Assembly: GCF_028864145.1 (NCBI RefSeq) | Contig: NZ_JARBHJ010000014.1 | Location: 1 to 48,470 of the forward strand | From: Actinotignum schaalii | Lineage (GTDB): Bacteria > Actinomycetota > Actinomycetes > Actinomycetales > Actinomycetaceae | DNA: 48,470 bases | Direction: 5' to 3' | In this document: in pieces, positions 29,523-38,084 of the stretch | How the letters are laid out: every line of letters starts with the position of its first letter | How positions within the stretch are numbered: the stretch's first letter is position 1 | Program-made: the position numbers and the translations under genes | The notes under the pieces: generated by a model | Seen by the model: only the letters and a program-made list of their open reading frames with translations | What the model was told of the DNA's origin: nothing | The model's database searches: none

Positions 29523-29816
29523 ATGGATCAGAAAACGTTACTTGAGGCTTTCGGATGGCTAGGATCACTCCTTGTCGTTCTTTCGCTAATCCTGCCTAAC
29601 CAAAGAAAGTTTCGCTTTTGGAACTTTGTCGGCAGCGGTATCGCCGCTATTTACAACCTCATACTGGGCATTTGGCCTATGGTTATCATGAATACAGCAA
29701 TCGTCGTCATTGATCTTTACTGGCTCCAACGACTCATGCGAGAGGAGCGTAACCCCCGGAAAGATGCAGATTCTGACGCGCATTCCCCGGCGTCAACACC
29801 CACTTCCAATACATAA
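29523..29816 (+). CDS. Small 3-TM membrane protein, YgjV/PQ-loop-like
   Basis: The 97-aa protein has three hydrophobic segments: WLGSLLVVLSLILP, then FVGSGIAAIYNLILGIWP and MVIMNTAIVVIDLYWL, with the conserved PNQRKFRFWN between the first two. It resembles YgjV/CBU_0592-type small proteins and has the size and three-helix plan of semiSWEET/PQ-loop transporters, where two copies make a carrier. The C-terminal 25 residues are polar and probably disordered. The ATG follows AAGGGGG. It is transcribed divergently from mtnA, immediately upstream of the nucleoside hydrolase, so it could export or import a sugar or nucleobase. That function is speculation. Confidence 0.7.
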   Translation: MDQKTLLEAFGWLGSLLVVLSLILPNQRKFRFWNFVGSGIAAIYNLILGIWPMVIMNTAIVVIDLYWLQRLMREERNPRKDADSDAHSPASTPTSNT

Positions 29817-29855
29817 GGACCTGCAAAGAAATTTCAACACCCACAGGAGTTTTCA

Positions 29856-30812
29856 ATGAAGAAGCTAATCCTAGATCTTGATACTGGAATCGACGATTGC
29901 CTGGCGCTTGCCTACGCTTTAGGTTCCCCGGAAGTGGAAATTATTGGTATCACCGGAACGTTCGGGAACGTTCAACGGGATACGGGCGTTCAGAACAGTC
30001 TCGCCCTTCTTGACCTGTTCGGTCGTCAAGACATTCCCGTATTTGCCGGAGCTTCCCACGCACTCCAACGTTCTACCTTCGATGTCCAAGAAGCATCGGC
30101 ACTCATTCACGGTAGAAACGGCCTCGGTAACGTACAGATCCCGAAATCCAACCGTCAGCCTGAACATGCACCTGCTTGTGACTTCCTTATCGAATCCGCA
30201 AAGGAACATGGCGAGAATCTAACACTAGTGGCAACTGGACCGATGACTAACCTTGCCCAGGCTTTGGAAAAAGACCCAGAATTCCACAATGGATGCCAGA
30301 TCACCATCATGGGCGGTGCCTTAACAGTTCCGGGCAACTGTAATCCAGTACAAGAGGCAAATATCTCCCAGGATCCAGAAGCTGCCGATATACTGTTCCG
30401 TTCTGGAACGGCGATCACCATGGTCGGTTTAGACGTGACACTACAAACACTCCTTACGTACAAAGAAACCGCAGCCTGGCGGCAAATTGGAACACCCGCA
30501 GCGAACTACGTGGCTGAGATAACGGATTCATACATCCAGGCATACGGCACAATCGCCCCGTATTTAGGAGGCTGTGGACTTCACGATCCGCTCGCGGTAG
30601 CTATAGCAATAGATCCATCGCTCGCCTCTTTCTTCACAACTAATCTGAAGGTCGATTTGTCAGAACCTTTCCGCGGCAGGACAATCGGAGACGAGCAGCG
30701 CCTTAACAATCCGCATAAGACCGTCAAGGTAGCACTCACGGTCGATGCTGAACGCTTTTTAAAGGAGTTTATGCACCGCGTATCTACTCTCCTACGCAGC
30801 CGCACGTTCTAG
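29856..30812 (+). CDS. Inosine-uridine preferring nucleoside hydrolase family protein
   Basis: Splits nucleosides with water into base and free ribose. The 318-aa protein opens with the calcium-binding motif DLDTGIDD (Asp7, Asp9, Asp13, Asp14) and carries VATGPMTNLA, the IMGGAL region, PVQEANISQDPEAADILF and the active-site LHDPLAVAIA (His and Asp). No signal peptide is present, so it acts on nucleosides after import. CAGGAG precedes ATG 29856. It follows the 3-TM gene in the plus-strand unit of the nucleoside block and marks its right edge: high-GC sequence begins within 20 bases of its stop. Confidence 0.93.
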   Translation: MKKLILDLDTGIDDCLALAYALGSPEVEIIGITGTFGNVQRDTGVQNSLALLDLFGRQDIPVFAGASHALQRSTFDVQEASALIHGRNGLGNVQIPKSNRQPEHAPACDFLIESAKEHGENLTLVATGPMTNLAQALEKDPEFHNGCQITIMGGALTVPGNCNPVQEANISQDPEAADILFRSGTAITMVGLDVTLQTLLTYKETAAWRQIGTPAANYVAEITDSYIQAYGTIAPYLGGCGLHDPLAVAIAIDPSLASFFTTNLKVDLSEPFRGRTIGDEQRLNNPHKTVKVALTVDAERFLKEFMHRVSTLLRSRTF

Positions 30813-30827
30813 AAACGGCACCCAAGC

Positions 30828-31886
30828 GTGATCTTCGGCGGCGAATTCACTTCTCTCCCGCACCGCTGCGCCCCGCGTGCTCTTCCGGTTCCGCCCGGTG
30901 CGATGCTGGTGCAATCGGGGCGCCAGGCCCTCGGCCTTATCGCCCAGGCTCTCGCCGCCCGCGGTATCCGCCGCATCATCGCGCCGGGCTTTCTGTGCGC
31001 GACCGCGGTCGAGCCTTTCCAGCTCGAAGGCATCCGGGTCCACTGGGTGCAGGTCGGCCCGGATCTCCTGCCCGCCCCGGCCCGGCTCGCCCCGCTCCTC
31101 ACCGACCCGCTGCGCTGCGCGGTCCTCATCTCCACCACCTTCGGAGCTTGGCCCGCGCCCGAGTTGCGCGCCGTGCTTGCGGAGTGGGAGGGCCGCGGTG
31201 GCGTCGTCGTCGCCGATCTCACGCACGCACCCTTCGGTGCCGCTACCCAGGACGTCCCGGCACGTTATGCCGCGGCATCGTTGCGGAAGTGGTTTCCGAT
31301 TCCCGACGGCGCCTGGGCGCTCGGCCCCTCGCTTCCCGCCGCGGCTGCGGGTAATGCGGCGGCGCGCGAAGCGACCCGGCGCGGCCTGCTGCAATTGCGC
31401 GGGGAGGAGAACGACGGCGCAGCTGAGGCCGCCATCGATGCCGCTCTCAACCCGAGCTCAATGAGCGGGCCCGCCCGGGATATTCTCAGCCACCTGGATA
31501 TTGCGGCGGCGCTGGAACGGCGGCGTGCAAATGCCCGGGTCCTGCGCGCGGCATTGCTGAACGAGGGGGTGCCGGAGGCTGCGCTATTCCGCGGCGGGGA
31601 AGAAAGCTGCGCGGCTACTAGCACCGCGACCGCGAGCAACGCGCCCGCTAGCCATGCTCCCTACGCGCTCGCGCTCCACCTGGACGCCCTACCGCCGCAC
31701 TGGCCCGCCCCGCACCATTGGGCCGAGCGCCTCGCCGCCCACGGAGTTTTCACCCCCGCTTTCTGGCCGCGCCTGACCCATATGATCGACTGGCCACATG
31801 TCCTCGCCCTACCCATCGACCAGCGCTACACACCCGCGCAGATGCCGGAGCTGGCGCTGCGGGTGGTGCAGCACTGGGCAGGGTAG
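30828..31886 (+). CDS. DegT/DnrJ/EryC1-like PLP-fold protein
   Basis: The 352-aa protein shows the overall order of DegT-type sugar aminotransferases: VQSGRQALGLIAQAL at the start, a mid-region VVVADLTHAPFGA corresponding to the PLP-ring Asp strand, and AASLRKWFPIPDGAWALG with the presumed Schiff-base Lys. It lacks sugar-nucleotide neighbours, and the segment after residue 250 has an Ala/Thr/Ser-rich insert, so substrate is unknown. Start GTG 30828 has no clear ribosome site. The gene resumes the high-GC background and is convergent with transaldolase. Confidence 0.6.
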   Translation: MIFGGEFTSLPHRCAPRALPVPPGAMLVQSGRQALGLIAQALAARGIRRIIAPGFLCATAVEPFQLEGIRVHWVQVGPDLLPAPARLAPLLTDPLRCAVLISTTFGAWPAPELRAVLAEWEGRGGVVVADLTHAPFGAATQDVPARYAAASLRKWFPIPDGAWALGPSLPAAAAGNAAAREATRRGLLQLRGEENDGAAEAAIDAALNPSSMSGPARDILSHLDIAAALERRRANARVLRAALLNEGVPEAALFRGGEESCAATSTATASNAPASHAPYALALHLDALPPHWPAPHHWAERLAAHGVFTPAFWPRLTHMIDWPHVLALPIDQRYTPAQMPELALRVVQHWAG

Positions 31887-31897
31887 AACAGGCAGAC

Positions 31898-32998
31898 TTA
31901 GCGGGCAGCCGCGAGCGCTGCGCTGACCGTTTCGCTCAGTTCTTTCCAGGAGACGATGAACTTCTCCACGCCTTCGCGTTCGAGCTGGGCGGCCACATCG
32001 CCCATATCCACGCCCACCGCGGCGAGTTCCTCGAAGACCCGGTGTGCCTGCCCGTAGTTTTCACGCACGGTATCCCCGGTGATGTCCGCGTGATCCGCGG
32101 TGGCCTCCAGGGTTTTCTCCGGCATGGTGTTCACGGTTGCGGGAGCCACCAGCTCGGTGACGTAGAGGGTATCCGGGTAATTCGGGTTCTTCACCCCGGT
32201 GGATGCCCACAGCGGGCGCTGGGCATGCGCGTGGTCCGCGGCCAGCACGGTGAAACGTTCGGACGCGAATTTCTTTTCGAAGATTTCGTAGACCAGGCGG
32301 GCATTGGCCACCCCGGCCTTGCCGCGTAGTGCCAGGGCTTCCTCGGTACCGATCTTCTCCAGGCGGGCATCCACTTCAGTATCCACGCGGGAAACGAAAA
32401 GCGAAGCCACCGAGTGAATATCGCTGAGGGCATGCCCGGAACGCTGGGCCTTTTCCAGGCCGGCGAGGTAGGCATCCACGACCTCGCCGTAGCGCGCCAG
32501 GGAGAAAATCAGGGTGACGTTCACGGAGATCCCGTGCCCGATCACTTCGGTAATAGCGGGCAGGCCTTCCTTCGTGGCCGGGATTTTGATCATGGCATTC
32601 GGGCGGTTCACCCGGTCCCACAGCTGGCGGGCCTGGGCCACGGTAGCCGAGGTATCGTGTGCTAATTCCGGGGAGACTTCGATGGAAACACGCCCGTCTT
32701 CCCCGCCTGTTTCCTCAAAGATCGGGCGGAATATATCGCAGGCGTCCTGCACGTCCTTGATAATGATGTCGAAAATGGCCTCGTCGCCATCCTTGCCGGC
32801 CGCCGCGGTGGCGGCCACCTGCTCGGTATAGCTTTCCCCGTTGCGCAGGGCCGCGGCGAAAATTGTGGGATTCGTGGTCACGCCCCGCACCGTATGCGTA
32901 TCGATGAGGGAAGCGAGATTCCCGGAGGCAATACGCTCGCGGGATAGATCATCCAGCCAGATACTCACTCCGGCGGCGCTCAAGCTAGCGGTACTCAT
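31898..32998 (-). CDS. tal: Transaldolase
   Basis: Transfers a dihydroxyacetone unit in the non-oxidative pentose phosphate pathway. The 366-aa protein is of the longer actinobacterial type (TalB-like subfamily 2). GVTTNPTIF is the N-terminal signature, and the Schiff-base Lys is Lys138 in [10 protein letters not shown]. The [16 protein letters not shown] and [15 protein letters not shown] segments are typical. It is the last gene of the nrdD-nrdG-MFS-osmC run on the minus strand, 36 nt after osmC, though it may have its own promoter. Confidence 0.95.
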   Translation of the reverse strand: MSTASLSAAGVSIWLDDLSRERIASGNLASLIDTHTVRGVTTNPTIFAAALRNGESYTEQVAATAAAGKDGDEAIFDIIIKDVQDACDIFRPIFEETGGEDGRVSIEVSPELAHDTSATVAQARQLWDRVNRPNAMIKIPATKEGLPAITEVIGHGISVNVTLIFSLARYGEVVDAYLAGLEKAQRSGHALSDIHSVASLFVSRVDTEVDARLEKIGTEEALALRGKAGVANARLVYEIFEKKFASERFTVLAADHAHAQRPLWASTGVKNPNYPDTLYVTELVAPATVNTMPEKTLEATADHADITGDTVRENYGQAHRVFEELAAVGVDMGDVAAQLEREGVEKFIVSWKELSETVSAALAAAR

Positions 32999-33034
32999 GC
33001 TTGCTGTCCTTTCTCAGTGGTACCCGAAGGCATC

Positions 33035-33445
33035 CTAGTTACCCGCAGCGTCGCGGATCTCCAGGTTGTGCGGGGCGGGGTGGTCGAGAGTGCGACCCAC
33101 CGTGCACGCCCGCTCAATGGCGCGGTCCACCCGCCCCAGTAGCGCAGCGCGTGCCTCTTCTGGCATATCGGCAAACTCCACCTCGAGGGCGGTATGGAAA
33201 GCGGTGAAGCGGTTTTCCTCGCGGTTCGCATCCGCACTCACCGTGAACGTGGCGTGATAATCCTCCCCGAGCGCCTGCTCAAAACGGGAATCCGCGCTGA
33301 GGGCCTGGCACCCGGCCACCGCCAGCTGCATGAGTTCCCCGGGGGTAAATTGTTCGGGGCCTTTCCCGATTTCCACGCTGGCACCGCGATCATTAACGGC
33401 GGTGAAATGAAGATGCCCGATACGCCGGGCAGAGAGCTGAGCCAT
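33035..33445 (-). CDS. OsmC/Ohr family protein
   Basis: OsmC-type thiol peroxidases reduce organic hydroperoxides with a pair of cysteines. This 136-aa protein has both: Cys45-region LAVAGCQALS and the C-terminal ACTVGRTL. FTPGELMQLAVAGC is the family motif. It would act in the cytoplasm against lipid hydroperoxides. The arrangement in a unit with anaerobic ribonucleotide reductase is unusual and may reflect oxygen stress on anaerobic cells. Confidence 0.85.
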   Translation of the reverse strand: MAQLSARRIGHLHFTAVNDRGASVEIGKGPEQFTPGELMQLAVAGCQALSADSRFEQALGEDYHATFTVSADANREENRFTAFHTALEVEFADMPEEARAALLGRVDRAIERACTVGRTLDHPAPHNLEIRDAAGN

Positions 33446-33481
33446 AGCTACCTCCTTGTTTCTTTCACTTTACGGGAAAGC

Positions 33482-34771
33482 TCAGCGCCGTGGTGAGCGC
33501 GCTTTCCACCAGCGGAAAAGTCCGGCCAAGAAAAGACCGACCGCTGCCAGTACGCAAGCTCCCCAGAGCGCGGGCGTGAAGGAGCCCCCGTGGGCACCGG
33601 CACTTGCCGCGGCCCAGCGTGGGGCGACGACGGCGGCCAGTGAGAAACCGAGGAACATGAGGCCGTAGTTGGTTCCGTTATGGCGCGGCCCGAAGCTTTG
33701 CATGGTCAGCGGCGCGAAGAGACTCATGGTGCCCCCGAAAGCCAGGGCCACGAGGATGGCTCCGGTGAGGAAGAGCGCCGTCGCCCCGCGCCCGGATAGC
33801 GCAAGAAGCGCGAGCCCACCGGCCGCGCAACCGAGCACCGCCACCAGGCACAGCGGGATGCCGATACGGTCGGAAAGCCAGCCCCAGGCCAGCCGCCCGG
33901 CCGCGTTCGCAACCGCGAAAAGCGAGACGGTGAGAGCCGCGGTTGCGGCGTCGAACCCAATACTGGTGGCAAGCGGCGCCATATTGGCGTTCACCATGAT
34001 GCCACCGAACGCGGCCATAACGAAAATAGCGAGGATAAGCCAGAACGTGGGAGTGGCGAGCATCTGGCGCGGGCTGAGGCTCGCGCGCGGCCCGGCGGCT
34101 GCGGCGGTGCCCGCCGGGCGGGGCAAATAGGCCCCGTATTCTTCCCGGAAGGGACGCACCAGGAAGATAACCGCAGCTGCGTTAATGACCGTGAAAGCGA
34201 TTCCGAGAATCACGAGGGCGCTCCGCACGCCGTATCCGGCGATGAGGTGCTGGCCGGCCGGGGCGATGATCATGGGGCCGATTCCCATCCCCGCGGTGAT
34301 CAGGCCGGCCACCATGCCGCGCCGGTCGGGGAAGAAACGCATGGTATTCGTGAGCGCGGCCGAGTAGAAGAGACCCTGGCCGCCGCCGGTGACCAGTCCG
34401 TAGCTGAGCACGAAAAGCGGGAGGGAGGGTGCCAGGCCGGCCAGGATATGCCCCAGCCCGAAGCAGATACCGCCCACCGCCATCATCTGGGCCGCGTAGC
34501 CGCGCCGCAGCAGCGTACCCGAAGCGATCATAATGAAGGGCACCACCAGGGAGGCGAGCCCGAAAGCCAGCATGATATCCGGGGGTGCCCAGCCGCGGCT
34601 GGCGGCGAGCGGGCGCACAAAAATAGAGAAGGCGGTGAGCGCCCCGGTGGTCATAATGGCGAGAAGTGTTCCGATAAGAACGCGGCTGCGGCGCGGCATC
34701 GTTGCCGGCGGCTGAACGGCAGGTTCCTGAGCGGCGGGGTGAGTACTGGTCACGTTAGTCGTAATCTCCAT
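33482..34771 (-). CDS. MFS transporter, oxalate/formate antiporter (OFA) type
   Basis: A 429-aa major facilitator with twelve hydrophobic segments. GQGLFYSAALTNTMRFFPDRRGMVAGLITAGMG is close to the OFA family signature, and LAWGWLSDRIGIP is the loop 8-9 motif. OFA members exchange monocarboxylates such as formate, oxalate or lactate; substrate is not predictable. I use ATG 34771, which overlaps the end of nrdG by 17 nt; the frame extends further upstream through nrdG and is not needed. Since class III reductase uses formate as reductant in many bacteria, a formate-related role beside nrdDG is tempting but unproven. Confidence 0.8.
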   Translation of the reverse strand: MEITTNVTSTHPAAQEPAVQPPATMPRRSRVLIGTLLAIMTTGALTAFSIFVRPLAASRGWAPPDIMLAFGLASLVVPFIMIASGTLLRRGYAAQMMAVGGICFGLGHILAGLAPSLPLFVLSYGLVTGGGQGLFYSAALTNTMRFFPDRRGMVAGLITAGMGIGPMIIAPAGQHLIAGYGVRSALVILGIAFTVINAAAVIFLVRPFREEYGAYLPRPAGTAAAAGPRASLSPRQMLATPTFWLILAIFVMAAFGGIMVNANMAPLATSIGFDAATAALTVSLFAVANAAGRLAWGWLSDRIGIPLCLVAVLGCAAGGLALLALSGRGATALFLTGAILVALAFGGTMSLFAPLTMQSFGPRHNGTNYGLMFLGFSLAAVVAPRWAAASAGAHGGSFTPALWGACVLAAVGLFLAGLFRWWKARSPRR

Positions 34772-35384
34772 TTTTCCAGAGCCGCACCGGGGCTTCGCAC
34801 CCGGCTTGCATAGCGGCAAATGTTTCGGGTACGTCGATAATGCGCTGATTCTTCGAGCCGCGGAAGGTCAGGTCCCGAATGAACTGGGATTGGATAAAGG
34901 GCCCGTCCACCAGCACGTCCACGTGAGAAAGAAGTTCGCGTTTATCTTCGGTTTCTTCCAGGAGCTGCTCGAAGGTGTATCCACTCCAGCTCCAAATTGT
35001 TTTGGTATTCCCGAAGCGCTCGCGGAAACGCCGCGCCAAAGGCAGGAGAACCGGGGTATTGAGGAAAGGTTCCCCGCCCACGAAGGACACCCCGGCCACG
35101 TAGCTTTTCGCGCAGTCCGCGAGGATGCGTTCTTCGAGTTCTTCGGTATAGGGGGTGCCGTAGCGGAAACTCTGGGCCGCCACGTTATAGCAGCCCGGGC
35201 ATTTGAAGGGGCACCCGGATACGTAAATTGCGCAGCGTACCCCTTCCCCGTCCACCATGACAAAGGGCTTGTAATCGGCAACGTAGCTGCGGGACAGGCG
35301 CCGCCCATCCCAGGCGCCCGGGCGCTTGGGCTGGTGCACCCCCGGAGCATCCGGCGGGGTGGTGAGCAGGCGCAATTCTCGCAT
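34755..35384 (-). CDS. nrdG: Anaerobic ribonucleotide reductase activating protein
   Basis: Radical-SAM enzyme that forms the glycyl radical on NrdD. The 4Fe-4S motif CX3CX2C is present as CPFKCPGC, followed by the conserved YNVAAQSFRYGTPY and GVSFVGGEPFLN. At 209 aa it is slightly longer than the E. coli protein because of ~30 N-terminal residues. AAGGAAG precedes the ATG. It lies 99 nt after nrdD with a hairpin between. Confidence 0.95.
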   Translation of the reverse strand: MRELRLLTTPPDAPGVHQPKRPGAWDGRRLSRSYVADYKPFVMVDGEGVRCAIYVSGCPFKCPGCYNVAAQSFRYGTPYTEELEERILADCAKSYVAGVSFVGGEPFLNTPVLLPLARRFRERFGNTKTIWSWSGYTFEQLLEETEDKRELLSHVDVLVDGPFIQSQFIRDLTFRGSKNQRIIDVPETFAAMQAGCEAPVRLWKNGDYD

Positions 35385-35413
35385 TCTTCCTTACCTTTTC
35401 ACAGTCCCTGAGT

Positions 35414-35463
35414 CGCAATACTCCCCGCGCCCGGCACATTCGCCGAGTGCGGGGAGCCTTGCG
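35414..35463 (-). terminator. Intercistronic hairpin between nrdD and nrdG
   Basis: CGCAA-TA-CTCCCCGC (35414-35428) pairs with GCGGGGAG-CC-TTGCG (35449-35463) with a 2-nt mismatch; a CGGC/GCCG pair is nested in the loop. No U-run follows, so it may protect or attenuate the mRNA rather than end it. Confidence 0.5.
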
Positions 35464-35483
35464 ATAGTGCGCCCGCGAGGAGC

Positions 35484-37643
35484 TTAGGCGCAGGGACCGT
35501 CCATGTGCTTGACACGGGAAATGATTTCCTCGTGCCGGCCGTGCACCATGGGGCGCTTGACCGGGTTGCCGAGGTACCCGCAGGTCCGCTTGACGACGTC
35601 GCAACGGTCGGGATCATCATTGCCGCAGTTCGGGCACTTGAAGCCTTCCGCCGTGGGATCGAATTCCCCGCTGAAGCCACATTCGTAGCACTTATCAATC
35701 GGGGTATTGGTACCCAGGTAGGCCACCTTATCGTAAGCGTAATCCCATACCGCTTCCAGAGCCGCGGTGTTGTGGGTCAGCTTGGGGTACTCGCAATAGT
35801 GGATGAAGCCACCCTTGGTGTACTCCGCGTAGGGCGCTTCGAAGTCGATCTTCTCGAAGGGAGTGATCTTCTTGCGCACATCGTAATGGAAGGAATTTGT
35901 GTAGTAATCCTTCGCGGTGATATCCGGAACCGCACCGAAACGCTCGCGGTCCATGGAGCAGAAACGGTTGGTCAGGGACTCGGCCGGGGTGGAGTAAACG
36001 GAGAACCAGTAGGGGTACTCCTTCTTCCACTGGTCAGCGTACGCGCTCAGGCGGCGCACGATATCCAGCGTGAATTCCTTTGCTTCGGCATTGTGCTCCC
36101 ACTCGGGGCCGTAGAACGCGGTAGCCGCTTCGTACAGGCCGATGTAGCCAATGGACAGCGTGGAACGCTGGTTGTGGAAGAACTTGGTCACATCCTCATC
36201 GCCCTCTTCCGCGCGGATACCCAGGGCACCGTAGCGGTAGAGAATGGGGGCGTTTTCCGGAGTGGCATCCTCGCAGCGCTGGGCGCGGTAGACCAGAGCT
36301 TCCTTAACCACCTGCATGCGCTCATCAAAGATCTTCCAGAAACGCTGCTTATCCCCGCGCGCCTGCAGTGCAATACGCGGCACGTTGAGAGTGACCACGC
36401 CCAGGTTATTACGCCCGGCGTTCACGGCCTCACCGGTTTCCGGATCCACCCACTTGGGCAGGAAGGAACGGCAGCCCATCGGAGCCTTGTAATCACCTTC
36501 CAGTTCGGTGAGGCGATCATAAGAGAGGACATCCGGATACATGCGCTTCGTGGAGCATTCCAGCGCGAGCTGCTTGACGTCGTAATTAGGATCCTCGGGA
36601 TTGAGGTTAACTCCGCGGCGCAGCCCGAAAACCAGCTTCGGGAAGATCGCGGTGTGGCCATCGGCCCCGATGCCCTTAATGCGAATGGTGAGGATTGCCT
36701 TCTGGATTTCGCGTTCGAAACGGTTGGTACCCAAGCCGAAACCAAGGGTGACGAAAGGAGTCTGCCCGTTCGAGGAGTAGAGAGTATTGATCTCATACTC
36801 CAGGGACTGCATGGCATCGTAGATGTCTTTCTTCGTCTTTTCCCAGCAGTACTCATCGCGCTTATCTTCAGCGACCCAGCGCTGCGCATCCTTGAGGTGC
36901 TTGGCGTAATTGAGTTCCGCGTAGGGGGCAAGCACCTCATCGCAGCGATCCACCGAGCAGCCACCGTACTGGCTGGAGGCCACATTCGCGATGATTTGGG
37001 CGATCTGCGCGGTTGCGGTGTTAATGGAACGCGGGGATTCCACCCGGGCGTTGCCGATCTGGAAACCATCGCGCAGCATGCCTTCAATATCGATGAGGCA
37101 GCAATTGGTCATGGGCTGGAAGGGGTTGTAATCCAGATCGTGGAAGTGGATATCGCCCTTAATATGAGCATTGGCCACCGCCGGGGGCAGCAGGTACTTG
37201 AGAGCGTATGCCTTGGCCACCGCACCCGCGGTCAAATCACGCTGGGTGTTAAATACAGTGGAGTCCTTGTTCGCGTTCTCATTGACCACGGTCTTATCGC
37301 GCTGCATGAGCTTATCCAGGGAACGCGAAATATCCATGGCCTGTTCGCGCGCGGTATCGCGATCGTGGCGGTATTCGATATAGGCACGCGCCACCTGCGG
37401 GTAGCGGGAGGCCATGAGCACGTTTTCCACTTCCGTTTGAATGGTGGGAACGTCAAGCTTCTCAGCATCAAGATGATCGATCACCGTACGGGTGGCTTCT
37501 TCAACGAATGCGTAATCGTCAATGCCCTGGCTGTTCATTGCCAGCGCGATTGCGCGGTAGATCTTACCGGCGTCAAAGCTAACCGACCGACCGTCACGCT
37601 TGGTAACAGCTACCCCCGTGGTCGTTGAGGTATCAATCAACAT
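35484..37643 (-). CDS. nrdD: Anaerobic (class III) ribonucleoside-triphosphate reductase
   Basis: Makes dNTPs from NTPs without oxygen, using a glycyl radical. Of the 719 residues, the first ~100 form an ATP-cone allosteric domain (TKRDGRSVSFDAGKIYRAIA). The catalytic domain includes NCCLIDIEGMLRDGF and CSVDRCDEVLAPY. The C-terminus has two CxxC pairs (CYECGF, CPNCGN) for zinc and the radical site RTCGYLG, with Gly689. Start: ATG 37643 with GGAGG; the frame continues upstream over the promoter region. An NrdR-like box lies just upstream. With nrdG, MFS and osmC this is the start of a minus-strand unit. Confidence 0.96.
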   Translation of the reverse strand: MLIDTSTTTGVAVTKRDGRSVSFDAGKIYRAIALAMNSQGIDDYAFVEEATRTVIDHLDAEKLDVPTIQTEVENVLMASRYPQVARAYIEYRHDRDTAREQAMDISRSLDKLMQRDKTVVNENANKDSTVFNTQRDLTAGAVAKAYALKYLLPPAVANAHIKGDIHFHDLDYNPFQPMTNCCLIDIEGMLRDGFQIGNARVESPRSINTATAQIAQIIANVASSQYGGCSVDRCDEVLAPYAELNYAKHLKDAQRWVAEDKRDEYCWEKTKKDIYDAMQSLEYEINTLYSSNGQTPFVTLGFGLGTNRFEREIQKAILTIRIKGIGADGHTAIFPKLVFGLRRGVNLNPEDPNYDVKQLALECSTKRMYPDVLSYDRLTELEGDYKAPMGCRSFLPKWVDPETGEAVNAGRNNLGVVTLNVPRIALQARGDKQRFWKIFDERMQVVKEALVYRAQRCEDATPENAPILYRYGALGIRAEEGDEDVTKFFHNQRSTLSIGYIGLYEAATAFYGPEWEHNAEAKEFTLDIVRRLSAYADQWKKEYPYWFSVYSTPAESLTNRFCSMDRERFGAVPDITAKDYYTNSFHYDVRKKITPFEKIDFEAPYAEYTKGGFIHYCEYPKLTHNTAALEAVWDYAYDKVAYLGTNTPIDKCYECGFSGEFDPTAEGFKCPNCGNDDPDRCDVVKRTCGYLGNPVKRPMVHGRHEEIISRVKHMDGPCA

Positions 37644-37665
37644 CTTGTGCCTCCGTAAAAATCGA

Positions 37666-37681
37666 ACACTACATATAGTAG
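37666..37681 (-). promoter_or_regulatory. nrdR box: NrdR box upstream of nrdD
   Basis: ACACTACATATAGTAG matches the 16-bp NrdR-box consensus ACACTATATATAGTGT at 13 positions. On the minus strand it covers a TACTAT -10 box 25 to 30 nt before the start codon, so NrdR binding would repress nrdDG when dATP is high. NrdR boxes usually come in pairs; a perfect palindrome ACACCGGTGT at 37694-37703 lies upstream at a spacing that does not fit the usual pair. Confidence 0.65.
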
Positions 37682-37807
37682 TCGTCCGGAATGACACCGG
37701 TGTGCTTTGTAGGCCACACGGGCGCGTTTTTTGCGCCGCGGGCATCCCCACCACCCCCGTAAAGGGCGACGTCGCGCCACTCTCAGCTCCACCCCGCCCA
37801 TTTTATG

Positions 37808-37820
37808 ATGTGTGACACAT
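37808..37820. promoter_or_regulatory. Perfect inverted repeat, candidate operator
   Basis: ATGTGT-G-ACACAT, 6-bp arms with a 1-bp centre. It resembles a small repressor or activator site. It is embedded in GTGTGACACATTTTCACA, similar to but not matching a CRP site (7-bp instead of 6-bp spacer). Confidence 0.35.
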
Positions 37821-38084
37821 TTTCACAGGGCCGCGTTTCGCGGCATACATACACTCTCACCACTACCCCTAGGGGCATCGGCCGCCCGCCACCCCTACAT
37901 CTTGCGATTGGGGAGAAAACGGCTCGAGGGAGCCATTTACGCCGCAAACCAACCCGCGGGCAGCTGGCGGCGTCGTCGCACTTCATCGCGGCAAGCCACA
38001 ATTTAGGTGGTCTAGCTCACAAACGGGCCGGTAACGCCAACGTAAGTTAACGCAAGACTGTTGCACGCGTTTATTATCGGATGT

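Larger units (their letters stand above)
19374..30821. mobile_element. Probable acquired low-GC nucleoside-use island
   Basis: All thirteen genes between the coiled-coil gene (ending 19377) and the DegT-like gene (starting 30828) have visibly lower GC and AT-ending codons than their neighbours, and form one functional set. The change is sharp at both ends. The edges carry an imperfect direct repeat: CTAG-TAAGA-CGGCAC at 19374-19388 and CTAG-AAA-CGGCAC at 30809-30821. No integrase, transposase or tRNA gene is present, so the mechanism (for example homologous exchange from a relative) is unknown. Boundaries are inferred. Confidence 0.55.

Noticed and set aside
37697-37712. Second NrdR box
   Set aside because: The region at the usual 31-32 bp spacing matches only part of the consensus.
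37811-37827. CRP/GlxR site TGTGA-N-TCACA before cstA
   Set aside because: The spacer is 7 bp, not 6, and the inner half is asymmetric.
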